In this document: positions 27,277 through 35,200 of the stretch, piece by piece
Numbering within the stretch: the stretch's first letter is position 1
Layout: each line of letters opens with the position of its first letter
Source: Bacteroidales bacterium
GTDB lineage: Bacteria > Bacteroidota > Bacteroidia > Bacteroidales > UBA4181
NCBI GenBank assembly: GCA_017523725.1
Contig: JAFWVY010000036.1
Coordinates: forward strand, 1-64,000
Direction: 5' to 3'
Length of the DNA: 64,000 nucleotides
Position numbers and translations under genes: made by a program
The notes under the pieces: generated by a model
The model's input: the letters and a program-made list of their open reading frames with translations, nothing else
What the model was told of the DNA's origin: nothing
The model's database searches: none

Positions 27277-27312
27277 TGGAAATGATTTGACAACATATAA
27301 TCCACCCTTGCG

Positions 27313-27873
27313 ATGATTAAAGACAGGCTGCTTCGGTTCATTGCCATGGAGAACATCTCCTCTACCCAGTTCGCAGATGCCATCGGCGTACAGCGTTCCA
27401 CCGTTTCCCATCTCCTCTCCGGTCGGAACAATCCAAGCTACGATTTCATTGTCAAGATTCTCAATCACTATAAATACCTGTCTGCCGACTGGCTGATCTG
27501 CGGCATCGGACCGATGTACCGCCAGAAAGACGGCAGCACAAACGACATCTTTTCCCAGGCCGTAGCCTCAGCCGACCCTGTTGAAACAAAAGAAAAGACT
27601 GTCAATCAATTAGTTCAACCATCCACGGAACCGTTGTCCCAGCAGGAACCTGCACAGAATCCCGCCGTTGATACATTGAATAATAACTACTCATTGGATA
27701 ATTCAAACGATTCTGAATCAACATCTAATAATCAGCAAAACATTGCGGAAGCACTTCCGAAAACAGCGCAGCAGCTGCCAAACGTACAGCCGTCCGCAAA
27801 TAACGCCGGCAAAACCATCCAGCGCATCGTCATATTCTATACCGACCGGAGCATGGATATCTACGAACAATAG
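27313..27873 (+). CDS. XRE-family transcriptional regulator
   Basis: 186 aa. The N-terminal HTH_XRE domain (about 1-65) reads KDRLLRFIAMENISSTQFADAIGVQRSTVSHLLSGRNNPSYDFI. Residues about 75-165 are a low-complexity Gln/Asn/Ser/Pro-rich linker, followed by a short C-terminal peptide, KTIQRIVIFYTDRSMDIYE. A similar tail is common in Bacteroidetes XRE proteins. No ligand-binding domain is visible. Gln/Asn richness of the linker may be a flexible tether. A direct-repeat pair and a -7 box precede it. Confidence 0.85.
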   Translation: MIKDRLLRFIAMENISSTQFADAIGVQRSTVSHLLSGRNNPSYDFIVKILNHYKYLSADWLICGIGPMYRQKDGSTNDIFSQAVASADPVETKEKTVNQLVQPSTEPLSQQEPAQNPAVDTLNNNYSLDNSNDSESTSNNQQNIAEALPKTAQQLPNVQPSANNAGKTIQRIVIFYTDRSMDIYEQ

Positions 27874-27885
27874 CATAGCCGAGGG

Positions 27886-27985
27886 CGGCCAGGGTTTGCC
27901 CGGCCTTTTCGGCAAGCTGATTTGGCCTGCTCCAGCAGGCTTTGGTCAGTGTAGGCAGGCTTGCCCCGGCAAACCTTCGCTTCGT
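27886..27985 (+). other. Strongly self-complementary segment between the XRE and NamZ genes
   Basis: GGTTTGCC near 27892 pairs with GGCAAACC near 27970, enclosing an inner hairpin in which GCCTGCT pairs with AGCAGGC (about 27928-27944), followed by TTTGG. It starts 12-15 nt after the XRE stop and could be a terminator or a structured 3' end. The 27874-28165 gap holds no gene. Confidence 0.4.
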
Positions 27986-28109
27986 GCGACGGTCTGAAAA
28001 GCATATTCCTTCGAAACAATGCGAGGGCATCAGAGACAAATGCCAATGGCGCGGCAGTCTGAAACGCTTTTTTCCGGGCAATGTTCTCGGAAAAACCGCG
28101 GCGGTTGTT

Positions 28110-28117
28110 TATTTTTG
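28110..28117 (+). promoter_or_regulatory. -7 box of the namZ gene
   Basis: TATTTTTG matches TAnnTTTG; it lies 48 nt before the chosen namZ ATG. This argues against the longer upstream start at 28019, which would be inside or before the promoter. Confidence 0.45.
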
Positions 28118-28165
28118 GAGAATAATCCCGTGCGCCTGCGCGGCGTACCGCCAAACCGGATACAT

Positions 28166-29503
28166 ATGTTCCATGCCTTCTTCAAATCCGTCTGCTGTTT
28201 CACCGTGTGCCTGATGCTCGCCATCGCCTGCAGCCCGGCGGCCCCTGCCACACCGACTATTACGACATCCGATATCCTTCCGGCATCGCAGGCTGGTAAT
28301 CCTGTAACGACAGCGGGTACCTTGTCCGCACAGACACAGACACAGACGCAAAGACAGACGCAAACGCCCGTATCGGGCTTTGCCATTGCCAATACACTCA
28401 CTACCAAGATACTGCCCGGCGCCAGCCAGACCGCCCAGTACCTTCCCCTGCTGCAAGGCAAGCGCATCGGCTTCGTGGCCAACCACACCTCCCTCATCGA
28501 CGGACGCCATGCGGTAGACTCGCTGCTGCAGTGCGGCATCAACATCCGCCGGATCTTCTCGCCCGAACATGGCTTCCGGGGCACCGCCGATGCCGGCGAA
28601 ACCGTTTCCGGCGGCACCGATGCGGCGACCGGCCTTCAGATTGTTTCGCTCTATGGCAACCACAAAAAGCCCACATCCGACGACATGTTCGATATCGACC
28701 TCATGGTCTTCGACTTACAGGATGTTGGCGCCCGTTTTTACACCTACATCTCCACCCTGCACTACGTTATGGAAGCCTGTGCCGAGAACCAGGTGCCACT
28801 CGTGGTTCTTGACCGGCCCAACCCCAACGGCCAATACATCGACGGCCCCGTGCTGGAACCGGACCTGACTTCGTTCGTCGGCATGCACCCGGTGCCTGTT
28901 ATATATGGTATGACCATCGGCGAATACGCCCGCATGATTAACGGCGAAGGATGGCTGGCCGGTGGCCGGCAGTGCCAGCTGCAGGTCATTCCCTGCCGGA
29001 ACTACACCCACGCCAGCCGTTACGACCTGCCAGTACCGCCGTCGCCCAACCTGCAGACACCGCTGGCCATCGCGCTCTATCCGTCACTCTGCTTCTTCGA
29101 AGGCACGCCGCTCAGCGTCGGCCGGGGCACCGACTTCCCGTTCATGGCCTTCGGACACCCCGACCTGCAAGCCGGCGACTTCCGTTTCACACCACAAAGT
29201 ACGGCCGGTGCCAAGAACCCGCCCCTGCTGGGACGCGAATGCCGCGGCACCGACCTGCGCACAATGTCAATCGACGACCTGTATGCACAACCCGGTCTGC
29301 GTCTGGAATGGATCCTCTTTGCATACCGGAATTACCCCCAGAAATCCGCCTTTTTCACCTCGTATTTCGACACTTTGGCCGGCACACACACCCTGCGCGA
29401 GCAGATTTCGGCCGGTTTGAGCGAAGAAGACATCAAAGCGAGCTGGGAACCCGGTCTTGAGAAGTTTAAATCGATAAGAATCAAGTATTTGATATACGAT
29501 TAG
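28166..29503 (+). CDS. namZ: Exo-beta-N-acetylmuramidase NamZ (DUF1343), lipoprotein
   Basis: 445 aa. Family DUF1343, known to contain NamZ, which removes N-acetylmuramic acid from the non-reducing ends of peptidoglycan fragments. The signal peptide ends LMLAIACSPAAP (lipobox IAC, Cys near residue 22). A Thr/Gln-rich linker (about 25-75, with QTQTQTQRQTQTP) precedes the catalytic domain: KRIGFVANHTSLIDG, IFSPEHGFRGTADAGE, LMVFDLQDVGARFYTYISTLHY, DRPNPNGQYIDGP and FEGTPLSVGRGTDFPFMAFGHP. The start at 28166 gives the right signal peptide; an upstream ATG does not. Likely a cell-wall recycling enzyme at the periplasm or outer membrane. Confidence 0.92.
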   Translation: MFHAFFKSVCCFTVCLMLAIACSPAAPATPTITTSDILPASQAGNPVTTAGTLSAQTQTQTQRQTQTPVSGFAIANTLTTKILPGASQTAQYLPLLQGKRIGFVANHTSLIDGRHAVDSLLQCGINIRRIFSPEHGFRGTADAGETVSGGTDAATGLQIVSLYGNHKKPTSDDMFDIDLMVFDLQDVGARFYTYISTLHYVMEACAENQVPLVVLDRPNPNGQYIDGPVLEPDLTSFVGMHPVPVIYGMTIGEYARMINGEGWLAGGRQCQLQVIPCRNYTHASRYDLPVPPSPNLQTPLAIALYPSLCFFEGTPLSVGRGTDFPFMAFGHPDLQAGDFRFTPQSTAGAKNPPLLGRECRGTDLRTMSIDDLYAQPGLRLEWILFAYRNYPQKSAFFTSYFDTLAGTHTLREQISAGLSEEDIKASWEPGLEKFKSIRIKYLIYD

Positions 29504-29539
29504 CTACAGATTGCGAAGGCGGGGGGCTCCAAAGTTTCC

Positions 29540-29690
29540 AGTATACCTTCGCACCCCTGACGGCCGAAATCTGGCCACGCCGAAGTAACCCTCTGAGGCC
29601 TGCACGGTCTCAATATACCTTTGCATCCTGGACGATGCCATCAAGCCACGTCAATGCACGCCTCCTGCCAGGCCTCAACCCATCTCCGCA
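29540..29690. repeat. Degenerate 73-bp tandem repeat in the NamZ-ABC intergenic region
   Basis: Two adjacent segments about 73 bp apart share TATACCTT(C/T)GCA and GACG followed by GCCACG(C/T)C (starts near 29541 and 29614). A third, partial copy overlaps the end of the next gene: GCCACGTCGAAGTAA at 29711-29725 resembles GCCACGCCGAAGTAA at 29574-29588. Each unit carries a -7-like TACCTT(T/C)G. It looks like a slipped duplication. Confidence 0.5.
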
Positions 29691-29706
29691 CGCAAACCCG
29701 CCGCCA

Positions 29707-30408
29707 TTATGCCACGTCGAAGTAATCTTTCAACGCCTGCTCGGCTTCCCCTTGCCGGTTGTCCATGTCGCGGAGAACATGCCCCGATTCGAGCAGCACA
29801 ATGCGCTCACAAATGTCCACCGTATGGCCCAGATTGTGGCTGGAGAGCAACACCGTGGCCCCCGTCTCCGCCTGGTATGACTTGAGCAGCCGCTTGACCA
29901 CCATCTGCGCATGCGGATCGAGAAAGTTGAACGGCTCGTCGAGTACCAGCAGCCTGGGCCGCACGAACAGCGCCGAGAGAATCCCCACCTTCTGCTGGTT
30001 GCCCTGCGACAGATTCCGGATATAAATGTTCTGACCCAGAATATCTTCGGTCAGCTGGCCGAAAGCCTCCAGACGGGCGTCGGTCTCGGCATGGCTGAGG
30101 CCGAACGACGTCCCCACGAAATGAAAAAACTCCTCCGGTGTAAGATATTCAATCAGGAAACCCTCGCCCAGATAAACCCCGACCTCATGTTTCCAGGCCT
30201 CGGTCGAAGTGACATCCGTACCATCCAGAAGAATCCGCCCGCTGTCCGCCTTGAGCAAGTCGAGCAGCAGCCTGAAAAACGTGGTCTTGCCGGCGCCATT
30301 GTTGCCAACCAGCCCCAGAAACTCCCCCGCATGGATTGTCAATCCGGGGATGTCCACCGCCGTCTTCTCACCAAAGCACTTCTTTAAATCGGTAACCGTA
30401 ATTTCCAT
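29707..30408 (-). CDS. ABC transporter ATP-binding protein
   Basis: 233 aa. Walker A GNNGAGKTTFF, Q-loop QNIYIRNLSQ-type region, signature LSQGNQQKVGILSALF, Walker B LLVLDEPFNFLDPHAQ, and the switch His in SSHNLGHTVDICERIV. The DUF5687 permease gene lies 4 nt upstream on the same strand. In Bacteroidota this pair forms an exporter of unknown substrate. Confidence 0.92.
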   Translation of the reverse strand: MEITVTDLKKCFGEKTAVDIPGLTIHAGEFLGLVGNNGAGKTTFFRLLLDLLKADSGRILLDGTDVTSTEAWKHEVGVYLGEGFLIEYLTPEEFFHFVGTSFGLSHAETDARLEAFGQLTEDILGQNIYIRNLSQGNQQKVGILSALFVRPRLLVLDEPFNFLDPHAQMVVKRLLKSYQAETGATVLLSSHNLGHTVDICERIVLLESGHVLRDMDNRQGEAEQALKDYFDVA

Positions 30409-30412
30409 TGTA

Positions 30413-31891
30413 TTATCGCGTTATTCTGAGTTTCTCCATCCGTTCATAGCGGGTTTTCATAAACCGTCGGTAAATCTGCCGAAGCCAGATCCGGTGCGTA
30501 ACGGCAAAGACCAGCCCGATGGCCAGCAACGCCACATAACGTCCCTCGCCGAAGCAGAGATTCAGCAGCCATACCACCGGAATCGGGAGCAGCAGGACGA
30601 CCGTCAGCAGCACATAGCGCTGCCAGGACACCCCGCCCCGGTCCTTCATCACCACCTCGTGCAGCGGCATGGTCACCGTATTGTACAGCACCATCCGCAT
30701 GACCACCTGGTTCATGAAACCGGCCGCAAAGACCATGCAGGCCACCATCTGCCAGGCGGAGAACGGTGTGGAGCCGACGGCCATCAGGATGCCCAGCACC
30801 GAAAGCGGCACCAACAGCGCCAGCAGCAGGAAATAATAATCGGCGATCAGCAGCTTATACAGCGAGTCCCGCCAGCAGACCAGGCCGTCCATGTAATGGC
30901 CTTCGAAAGCGAAAAAACCAGACGACACGATGAGACCGAAAAACGAGAAAGACGAAATGATGATGGCATCCTGAATGACGATGCCCTTGTAGGCACCGCT
31001 GGCGGCATTGAACGTCCAAAGTAGAACAATAATAATGGCATTCAGCAGGTTACGCCTTGGGACCCGGTTCCTGAGATGGAGCTTCGTTTCGAGCTGCATA
31101 TACTCGCCCACCGTGCCGAAACGCGAGAAGAAACCAAACTGGGCCACCCTGCCCCGCCGCCGGTTATCCTTCCGGTAAGAGAACATGCCATACAGGAAAC
31201 GGTCTTCCAATATGAGCTGGGCATATACCAGCAGCGCCAGCACCACGATAACCGCCGGGAAACTCCACCAGGGTGAGAACCAGACGAATCCGTCGGCCAG
31301 TTGCAAGGCAGCATCGGTGACCACATGGCCGCACTGGAACTCCAGCGCCACCAGGCCGCCTGCCACCGCCAGCGGCAGCAACACCCACAGCACCCTTTCA
31401 ATACATAGCAGCCGGCACAGCTGGAACCAGAACCCGTTTGCCACGAACAGCAGCCAGATGCCGACCAGATAAGAAACCGCCGGCAGAACGCCCATGGAGG
31501 GCAGCACCGCATGCAGGGCAAAAGCCAGGAAAAACGGCATCCACAGCAGGTTCATCCAGTGCAACGCATGACGCAGCAGAAAAGCCCCGATGACCCGACG
31601 TCGTCCGACAGGCAGCAACAGATAGGGTTTCAGGCGTTTGGATATCGATGGCAGCGAAAAGCGCATCAGGAAATCGGCAGCCAGCAGCAGCGGGAATAGT
31701 CGGTGGATATAGAAAAACGCATCGTCCATCCGCGCCATCGACCAGCCTCCCATCAGCATAAGTCCGGCCCAATACACGCCGGCCAGCCCCAGGATAATCC
31801 GGCTCGCCACATTGGCGGCCAAGGCCGGATGACGGCGCAACTCCAGTCTGTCGTTGCGTCGGATGAGACGGTATAGTCGGAAAAATCGCAT
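30413..31891 (-). CDS. DUF5687-family ABC transporter permease
   Basis: 492 aa. A multi-spanning inner membrane protein with about 10-12 hydrophobic segments (for example WAGLMLMGG, VLWVLLPLAVAGGLVALEF, VIVVLALLVYAQLIL) and basic cytoplasmic loops (RRKDNRRRGR-like). The start MRFFRLYRLIRRNDRLELRRHPALAANVA is typical of DUF5687. It pairs with the downstream ATPase; the substrate is not known. Confidence 0.85.
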   Translation of the reverse strand: MRFFRLYRLIRRNDRLELRRHPALAANVASRIILGLAGVYWAGLMLMGGWSMARMDDAFFYIHRLFPLLLAADFLMRFSLPSISKRLKPYLLLPVGRRRVIGAFLLRHALHWMNLLWMPFFLAFALHAVLPSMGVLPAVSYLVGIWLLFVANGFWFQLCRLLCIERVLWVLLPLAVAGGLVALEFQCGHVVTDAALQLADGFVWFSPWWSFPAVIVVLALLVYAQLILEDRFLYGMFSYRKDNRRRGRVAQFGFFSRFGTVGEYMQLETKLHLRNRVPRRNLLNAIIIVLLWTFNAASGAYKGIVIQDAIIISSFSFFGLIVSSGFFAFEGHYMDGLVCWRDSLYKLLIADYYFLLLALLVPLSVLGILMAVGSTPFSAWQMVACMVFAAGFMNQVVMRMVLYNTVTMPLHEVVMKDRGGVSWQRYVLLTVVLLLPIPVVWLLNLCFGEGRYVALLAIGLVFAVTHRIWLRQIYRRFMKTRYERMEKLRITR

Positions 31892-31979
31892 AGATACGGT
31901 GCAAAAAAAAAATTCCTTGACGGTATCGCATGCCGCAAGGAATCTTCAAACTCTTTTCTCCGGACCGGCCGGAACCTTG

Positions 31980-32063
31980 TACCCAGGACGAGACTTGAAC
32001 TCACACGGGGTTACCCCCACCACCCCCTCAAAGTGGCGTGTCTACCAATTCCACCACCTGGGC
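31980..32063 (-). tRNA. tRNA-Leu (anticodon GAG)
   Basis: The minus strand reads GCCCAGGTGGTGGAATTGG at the 5' end, with a 7-bp acceptor stem closed by CCTGGGT and discriminator A, a long variable arm and the TTCAAGTC T-loop. The anticodon stem-loop is CCACT-TTGAGGG-GGTGG, giving anticodon GAG. Class II length of 84 nt (no CCA encoded). Confidence 0.93.
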
Positions 32064-32074
32064 TTGCTCTTTTG

Positions 32075-32158
32075 TACCCGGAACAGGACTTGAACCTGCA
32101 CGTTCTTGCGAACACTAGTCCCTGAAACTAGCGCGTCTACCACTTCCGCCACCCGGGC
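32075..32158 (-). tRNA. tRNA-Leu (anticodon CAG)
   Basis: The minus strand reads GCCCGGGTGGCGGAAGTGG, with acceptor stem closed by CCGGGT, a long variable arm and TTCAAGTC T-loop. The anticodon arm is CTAGT-TTCAGGG-ACTAG, giving anticodon CAG. Class II, 84 nt, 11 nt upstream of the tRNA-Leu(GAG) gene and probably co-transcribed with it. Confidence 0.93.
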
Positions 32159-32174
32159 ATCGTTTTTGAGCGTG

Positions 32175-32182
32175 CAAATATA
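32175..32182 (-). promoter_or_regulatory. -7 box of the tRNA-Leu pair
   Basis: On the minus strand TATATTTG (TAnnTTTG), about 17 nt before the first tRNA-Leu. Confidence 0.45.
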
Positions 32183-32209
32183 CCAACTTTTTAAATCGCG
32201 ACACCTATT

Positions 32210-33451
32210 TTACCGCTTTTTTTTTCGAAAAGAAACAGCATAGACCATAAACAGCCCCAGCGTCAGCAGGGCAAGCCCGCCATACAGCCAGAAAACACGC
32301 CGCTCCGTCATGTGCCGACGATGCGTGGCCGCCTCCGCCAGCGGCTGGCCGGACCATGCAGACACCTTGGGCAGATCGTTGCCGTGCCACTTGTCCATGA
32401 TGACACCCCGGTGAAGATAAACCAGCCCCGGATTGGCGCGAATGACCGTCTTGAGCATGATTTCATCGGCATTCGCAAAAGCATAGTCCAACCCCAATTC
32501 ACGTTTGAAGCGCTGAATATCAGCAGGTCCCGTAGAAGTTAAGGCATAAAATGCAAAACCATGCTCCGAACACCAGGCAGCCAGCTCATTGGCCCTTTTC
32601 AACTGCCGTTTTTTAGCCTTTTCGAGGTCGTAAGTCACCAGCAGAAACACATCGTCGGCACGGTACAGCAACGAATCGGTCACCTCCTCGCCCGTCTCGG
32701 CATCGGTCAGCACGAAATCGTGGATCTCCGCCTTGTTTTCCTTGATGACCACCGTCTTGGTCTCCTTCCATTTCCAAGTGGAATCCTGCCACGGATAATT
32801 ATCCTCGGTGAACTCCTCGACCACCCCGTCTTTCTCGTAGTACAGCAGCATCTTAGACTCCAGCGGCAACACCCCCTCGGGCAGTTTCATCTTGTCGGGA
32901 ATATACGTCCCGATGCGGTAAGGCCGGAAGTCGAGCAACGGCAGATGGCGGTAGCAATACACCGACGTAAGCAGCATCACCAGCGCAAAACCGCCCAGCC
33001 AAAGCCACTCGCCGGTATAATCCGCCGGCTGATGGTCGCGGAACTCGTACCAGACCAGGAACACAATCAGCAGCAGAAGCACCAGATTCTTATAGAAAGT
33101 CTGCCAGTTGCTCAGGATGACGGCATCGCCGAAACAGCCGCAGTCCGACACTGGATTCGTAAACGCGATGATGAGCGTCAAGACCGTGAAAAACAAGATG
33201 AAAACCAGCGCAGCCGACACCGTCTCTTTAATCCTTACCCGGAAGATCAGCGCCAGGCCGATGGTGAACTCCGCAAGGATGAAAAACATGGCGATGCAGA
33301 AAGCGGCCGGCACCAGAAAAATCATGTGGAAGGCTGTAAGATAATCTGTTATCTTATATGTAAACCCCAGAGGATCGACGCCTTTGACAAAGCCGGAAAA
33401 AACAAAAAGGGCGCCCACGAGCAGGCGGGCGATATGATAAAGCAATTGCAT
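32210..33451 (-). CDS. DoxX/MauE-type membrane protein (BT_3928 family)
   Basis: 413 aa. The N-terminal half has four or more membrane segments of DoxX/MauE type: LLYHIARLLVGALFVFSGFVKGVDPLG, IFLVPAAFCIAMFFILAEF, SAALVFILFFTVLTLIIAF followed by DCGCFGD, and NLVLLLLIVFLVWY. The C-terminal part (about 190-385) is a soluble domain with LLVTYDLEKAKKRQ and thioredoxin-like strands (ELAAWCSEHGFAFYALTSTGP), and it ends with one more membrane segment and a Lys-rich tail. Possibly a redox-linked membrane protein. The Met at 33451 (MQLLYHIARLL) is preferred over an upstream one at 33481. Confidence 0.85.
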   Translation of the reverse strand: MQLLYHIARLLVGALFVFSGFVKGVDPLGFTYKITDYLTAFHMIFLVPAAFCIAMFFILAEFTIGLALIFRVRIKETVSAALVFILFFTVLTLIIAFTNPVSDCGCFGDAVILSNWQTFYKNLVLLLLIVFLVWYEFRDHQPADYTGEWLWLGGFALVMLLTSVYCYRHLPLLDFRPYRIGTYIPDKMKLPEGVLPLESKMLLYYEKDGVVEEFTEDNYPWQDSTWKWKETKTVVIKENKAEIHDFVLTDAETGEEVTDSLLYRADDVFLLVTYDLEKAKKRQLKRANELAAWCSEHGFAFYALTSTGPADIQRFKRELGLDYAFANADEIMLKTVIRANPGLVYLHRGVIMDKWHGNDLPKVSAWSGQPLAEAATHRRHMTERRVFWLYGGLALLTLGLFMVYAVSFRKKKR

Positions 33452-33476
33452 TGAAATCGGAAAAGTGATAAATTTG
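33445..33476 (+). promoter_or_regulatory. Promoter of the mscS-family gene
   Basis: ATTG (33445-33448), a 20-nt spacer and TAAATTTG (33469-33476) match the Bacteroidota consensus. Transcription would start about 30-35 nt before the ATG at 33518. Confidence 0.5.
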
Positions 33477-33517
33477 CACAAAAATACAACATTGTCCGGA
33501 AACCCAAACAGAAAACC

Positions 33518-34423
33518 ATGCCCATCGACACGCTGATATTTTCCGACCTCTCCTCCGCCTCCGACAGCATCGCGTCAGCCGCCCTCGCGCACAGCGAAGG
33601 GCTGGTCAACCGGGGTCTCATACACACCTGGGTAGACAAAATCATCGACATGAGCATCTCGCTCGGGACCAAAATCCTGATCGCGGCCGTCGTCTATTTC
33701 ATCGGCGCATGGCTCATCCGGCGCGTACTGGCCCTCCTGTCGGTCATCCTGGAGCGACACAAAGCGGAACTCTCCATCCGGACCTTCCTCCGGAGCCTGG
33801 TGTCGGTCATCCTGAACATCATCCTCATCCTGACGGTCATCAGCATCCTCGGCATCAACACCGCCTCGTTCCTGGCCTTGTTCGCAGCAGGAGGCGTCGC
33901 CATAGGACTGGCTTTGAGCAACACTTTGCAGAATTTCGCCAACGGCGTCATAATCTTGCTGTTAAAGCCGTATAAAGTAGGCGACTTCATTGCCGCCCAG
34001 GGCGAGTCGGGCTTCGTGACAGCGGTCCAGATCACCACCACCGAACTCACCACCCGCGACAACCGCGTCGTCATCATCCCCAACGGCACCATCCTGTCGG
34101 GCGTCATCCAGAACTACAGCCGCATGGACACCCGCCGTGTGGACTTCTCCTTCAGCATCTCGTACGGCGACGACGTCGACAAAGCCCGCGAAACCGTACT
34201 GGCCATCTGCCGCGAAGACGCCCGCATCCTGCCGGACCCCGCCCCGTTCGTTGCAGTCGGCGACCTTTCCGACAGCTCCGTCGACCTCACCGTCCGCGTC
34301 TATGTCAAATCCGACGACTACTGGGATGTGTTCTTCGCGATGAACGAAAGAATCTACAAGGAGTTCCCGAAACAAGGCCTCACCGTCCCCTTCCCGCAGA
34401 TGGACGTGCACGTGAAGAAGTGA
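33518..34423 (+). CDS. MscS-family mechanosensitive ion channel
   Basis: 301 aa. Three membrane segments (ILIAAVVYFIGAWLIRRVLAL, SLVSVILNIILILTVISILGI and the pore helix ASFLALFAAGGVAIGLALSNTLQNFANGVIILL), followed by the cytoplasmic beta domain with YKVGDFIAAQGESGFV and DNRVVIIPNGTILSGVIQNYS. Length and pattern are those of E. coli MscS. It opens on membrane tension to release solutes in hypo-osmotic shock. The start follows a good promoter. Confidence 0.94.
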   Translation: MPIDTLIFSDLSSASDSIASAALAHSEGLVNRGLIHTWVDKIIDMSISLGTKILIAAVVYFIGAWLIRRVLALLSVILERHKAELSIRTFLRSLVSVILNIILILTVISILGINTASFLALFAAGGVAIGLALSNTLQNFANGVIILLLKPYKVGDFIAAQGESGFVTAVQITTTELTTRDNRVVIIPNGTILSGVIQNYSRMDTRRVDFSFSISYGDDVDKARETVLAICREDARILPDPAPFVAVGDLSDSSVDLTVRVYVKSDDYWDVFFAMNERIYKEFPKQGLTVPFPQMDVHVKK

Positions 34424-34495
34424 GAGGAAGTGTGGCATCGCCCACAGGTGATTCTTTGAATATACCGTCTTCTCTGCCAAAACTGGCAATTATTA

Positions 34496-34528
34496 CACAG
34501 AAAAGGAAGTTTTTCCTCCTTTTCTGTG
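34496..34528. promoter_or_regulatory. 12-bp inverted repeat at the AbiE-1 promoter
   Basis: CACAGAAAAGGA (34496-34507) and TCCTTTTCTGTG (34517-34528) form a perfect 12-bp inverted repeat with a 9-bp centre. It ends 10 bases before the -7 box (TACCTTTG, 34539-34546) and covers the -33 position. AbiEi antitoxins are known to repress their own promoter by binding inverted repeats, so this is a candidate operator; it might instead be a terminator of the mscS-family gene. Confidence 0.5.
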
Positions 34529-34538
34529 AAAATATTGC

Positions 34539-34546
34539 TACCTTTG
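34539..34546 (+). promoter_or_regulatory. -7 box of the AbiE-1 operon
   Basis: TACCTTTG, TAnnTTTG box; the start of transcription would be near 34553, 15 nt before the ATG at 34568. Confidence 0.45.
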
Positions 34547-34567
34547 CGACGTTGTGAATGGATACTT

Positions 34568-35200
34568 ATGTTCAAGAAGAATTCATTATTACAGTTTGCC
34601 GGGATTCCAATATCGGGTGCAGACATAAAATCATGCTTTCCGGACCTGTCTTCGCCAGAGAAGAAAATCCAATCGCTCGAAAAGAGCGGTGAGATTATCC
34701 GCCTTAAGCGCAACCTCTTTATCGTCAACCAGGAACTCAGCGGAAAGGAAACAGATGTGAGACTATGTGCCAACCACATCTACGGACCTTCGTACGTCTC
34801 CTTCCAATGGGCGCTACGCTATTATGGCATGATTCCGGAAAGGGTTTTCCTCATGACATCTGCGACGACCAAGCGTACCCGTTTTTTTGAAACGCCCATA
34901 GGAAATTTCCGTTATGTCCAGGTTCCCGCCTCGTACTTCCCGATCGGTGTCGAAAGCCGGCAGGAACAAGGCGTCGGTTTCCTCATGGCGACCCGGGAAA
35001 AGGCATTGTGTGACACCATCCTTCTGGACGACTTCGTCCCCAACCAGTCCATAAAGGCACTGGCCGTATATCTTGAAGAAGACATCCGACTGGATATGGA
35101 CATCCTGGCCGAACTGAATGTCAACATTATTGAACAATGCGCCCAAAGCGGACGGAAGACACAGATATTCAAGAATCTGATAAAGATTATCAAGCAATGA
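34568..35200 (+). CDS. AbiEi-type antitoxin (type IV toxin-antitoxin)
   Basis: 210 aa. The N-terminal winged helix reads LLQFAGIPISGADIKSCFPDLSSPEKKIQSLEKSGEIIRLKRNLFIV, and the C-terminal part has HIYGPSYVSFQWALRYYGMIPE and the REKALCDTILLDDF segment, all typical of AbiEi proteins, which repress their operon and counter the AbiEii toxin without touching it. The start at 34568 (MFKKNSLLQF) was preferred because it follows the promoter properly; an upstream ATG at 34526 lies before the -7 box. The toxin gene overlaps its stop by ATGA. Confidence 0.88.
   Translation: MFKKNSLLQFAGIPISGADIKSCFPDLSSPEKKIQSLEKSGEIIRLKRNLFIVNQELSGKETDVRLCANHIYGPSYVSFQWALRYYGMIPERVFLMTSATTKRTRFFETPIGNFRYVQVPASYFPIGVESRQEQGVGFLMATREKALCDTILLDDFVPNQSIKALAVYLEEDIRLDMDILAELNVNIIEQCAQSGRKTQIFKNLIKIIKQ

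Larger units (their letters stand above)
26820..27312 (+). other. Gene-free region before the XRE gene, with a direct repeat and an orphan terminator
   Basis: No convincing gene is seen in these 490 bases. They contain two copies of an imperfect 27-bp repeat (26926-26951 and 27053-27079) 127 bp apart, both with CAACT-AAACCCAGT-TTTTA and GCAT; an intrinsic terminator at 27009-27031 that has no gene in front of it; and a -7-like box before the XRE gene. A small RNA between about 26870 and 27031 is possible but cannot be shown here. Confidence 0.4.
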
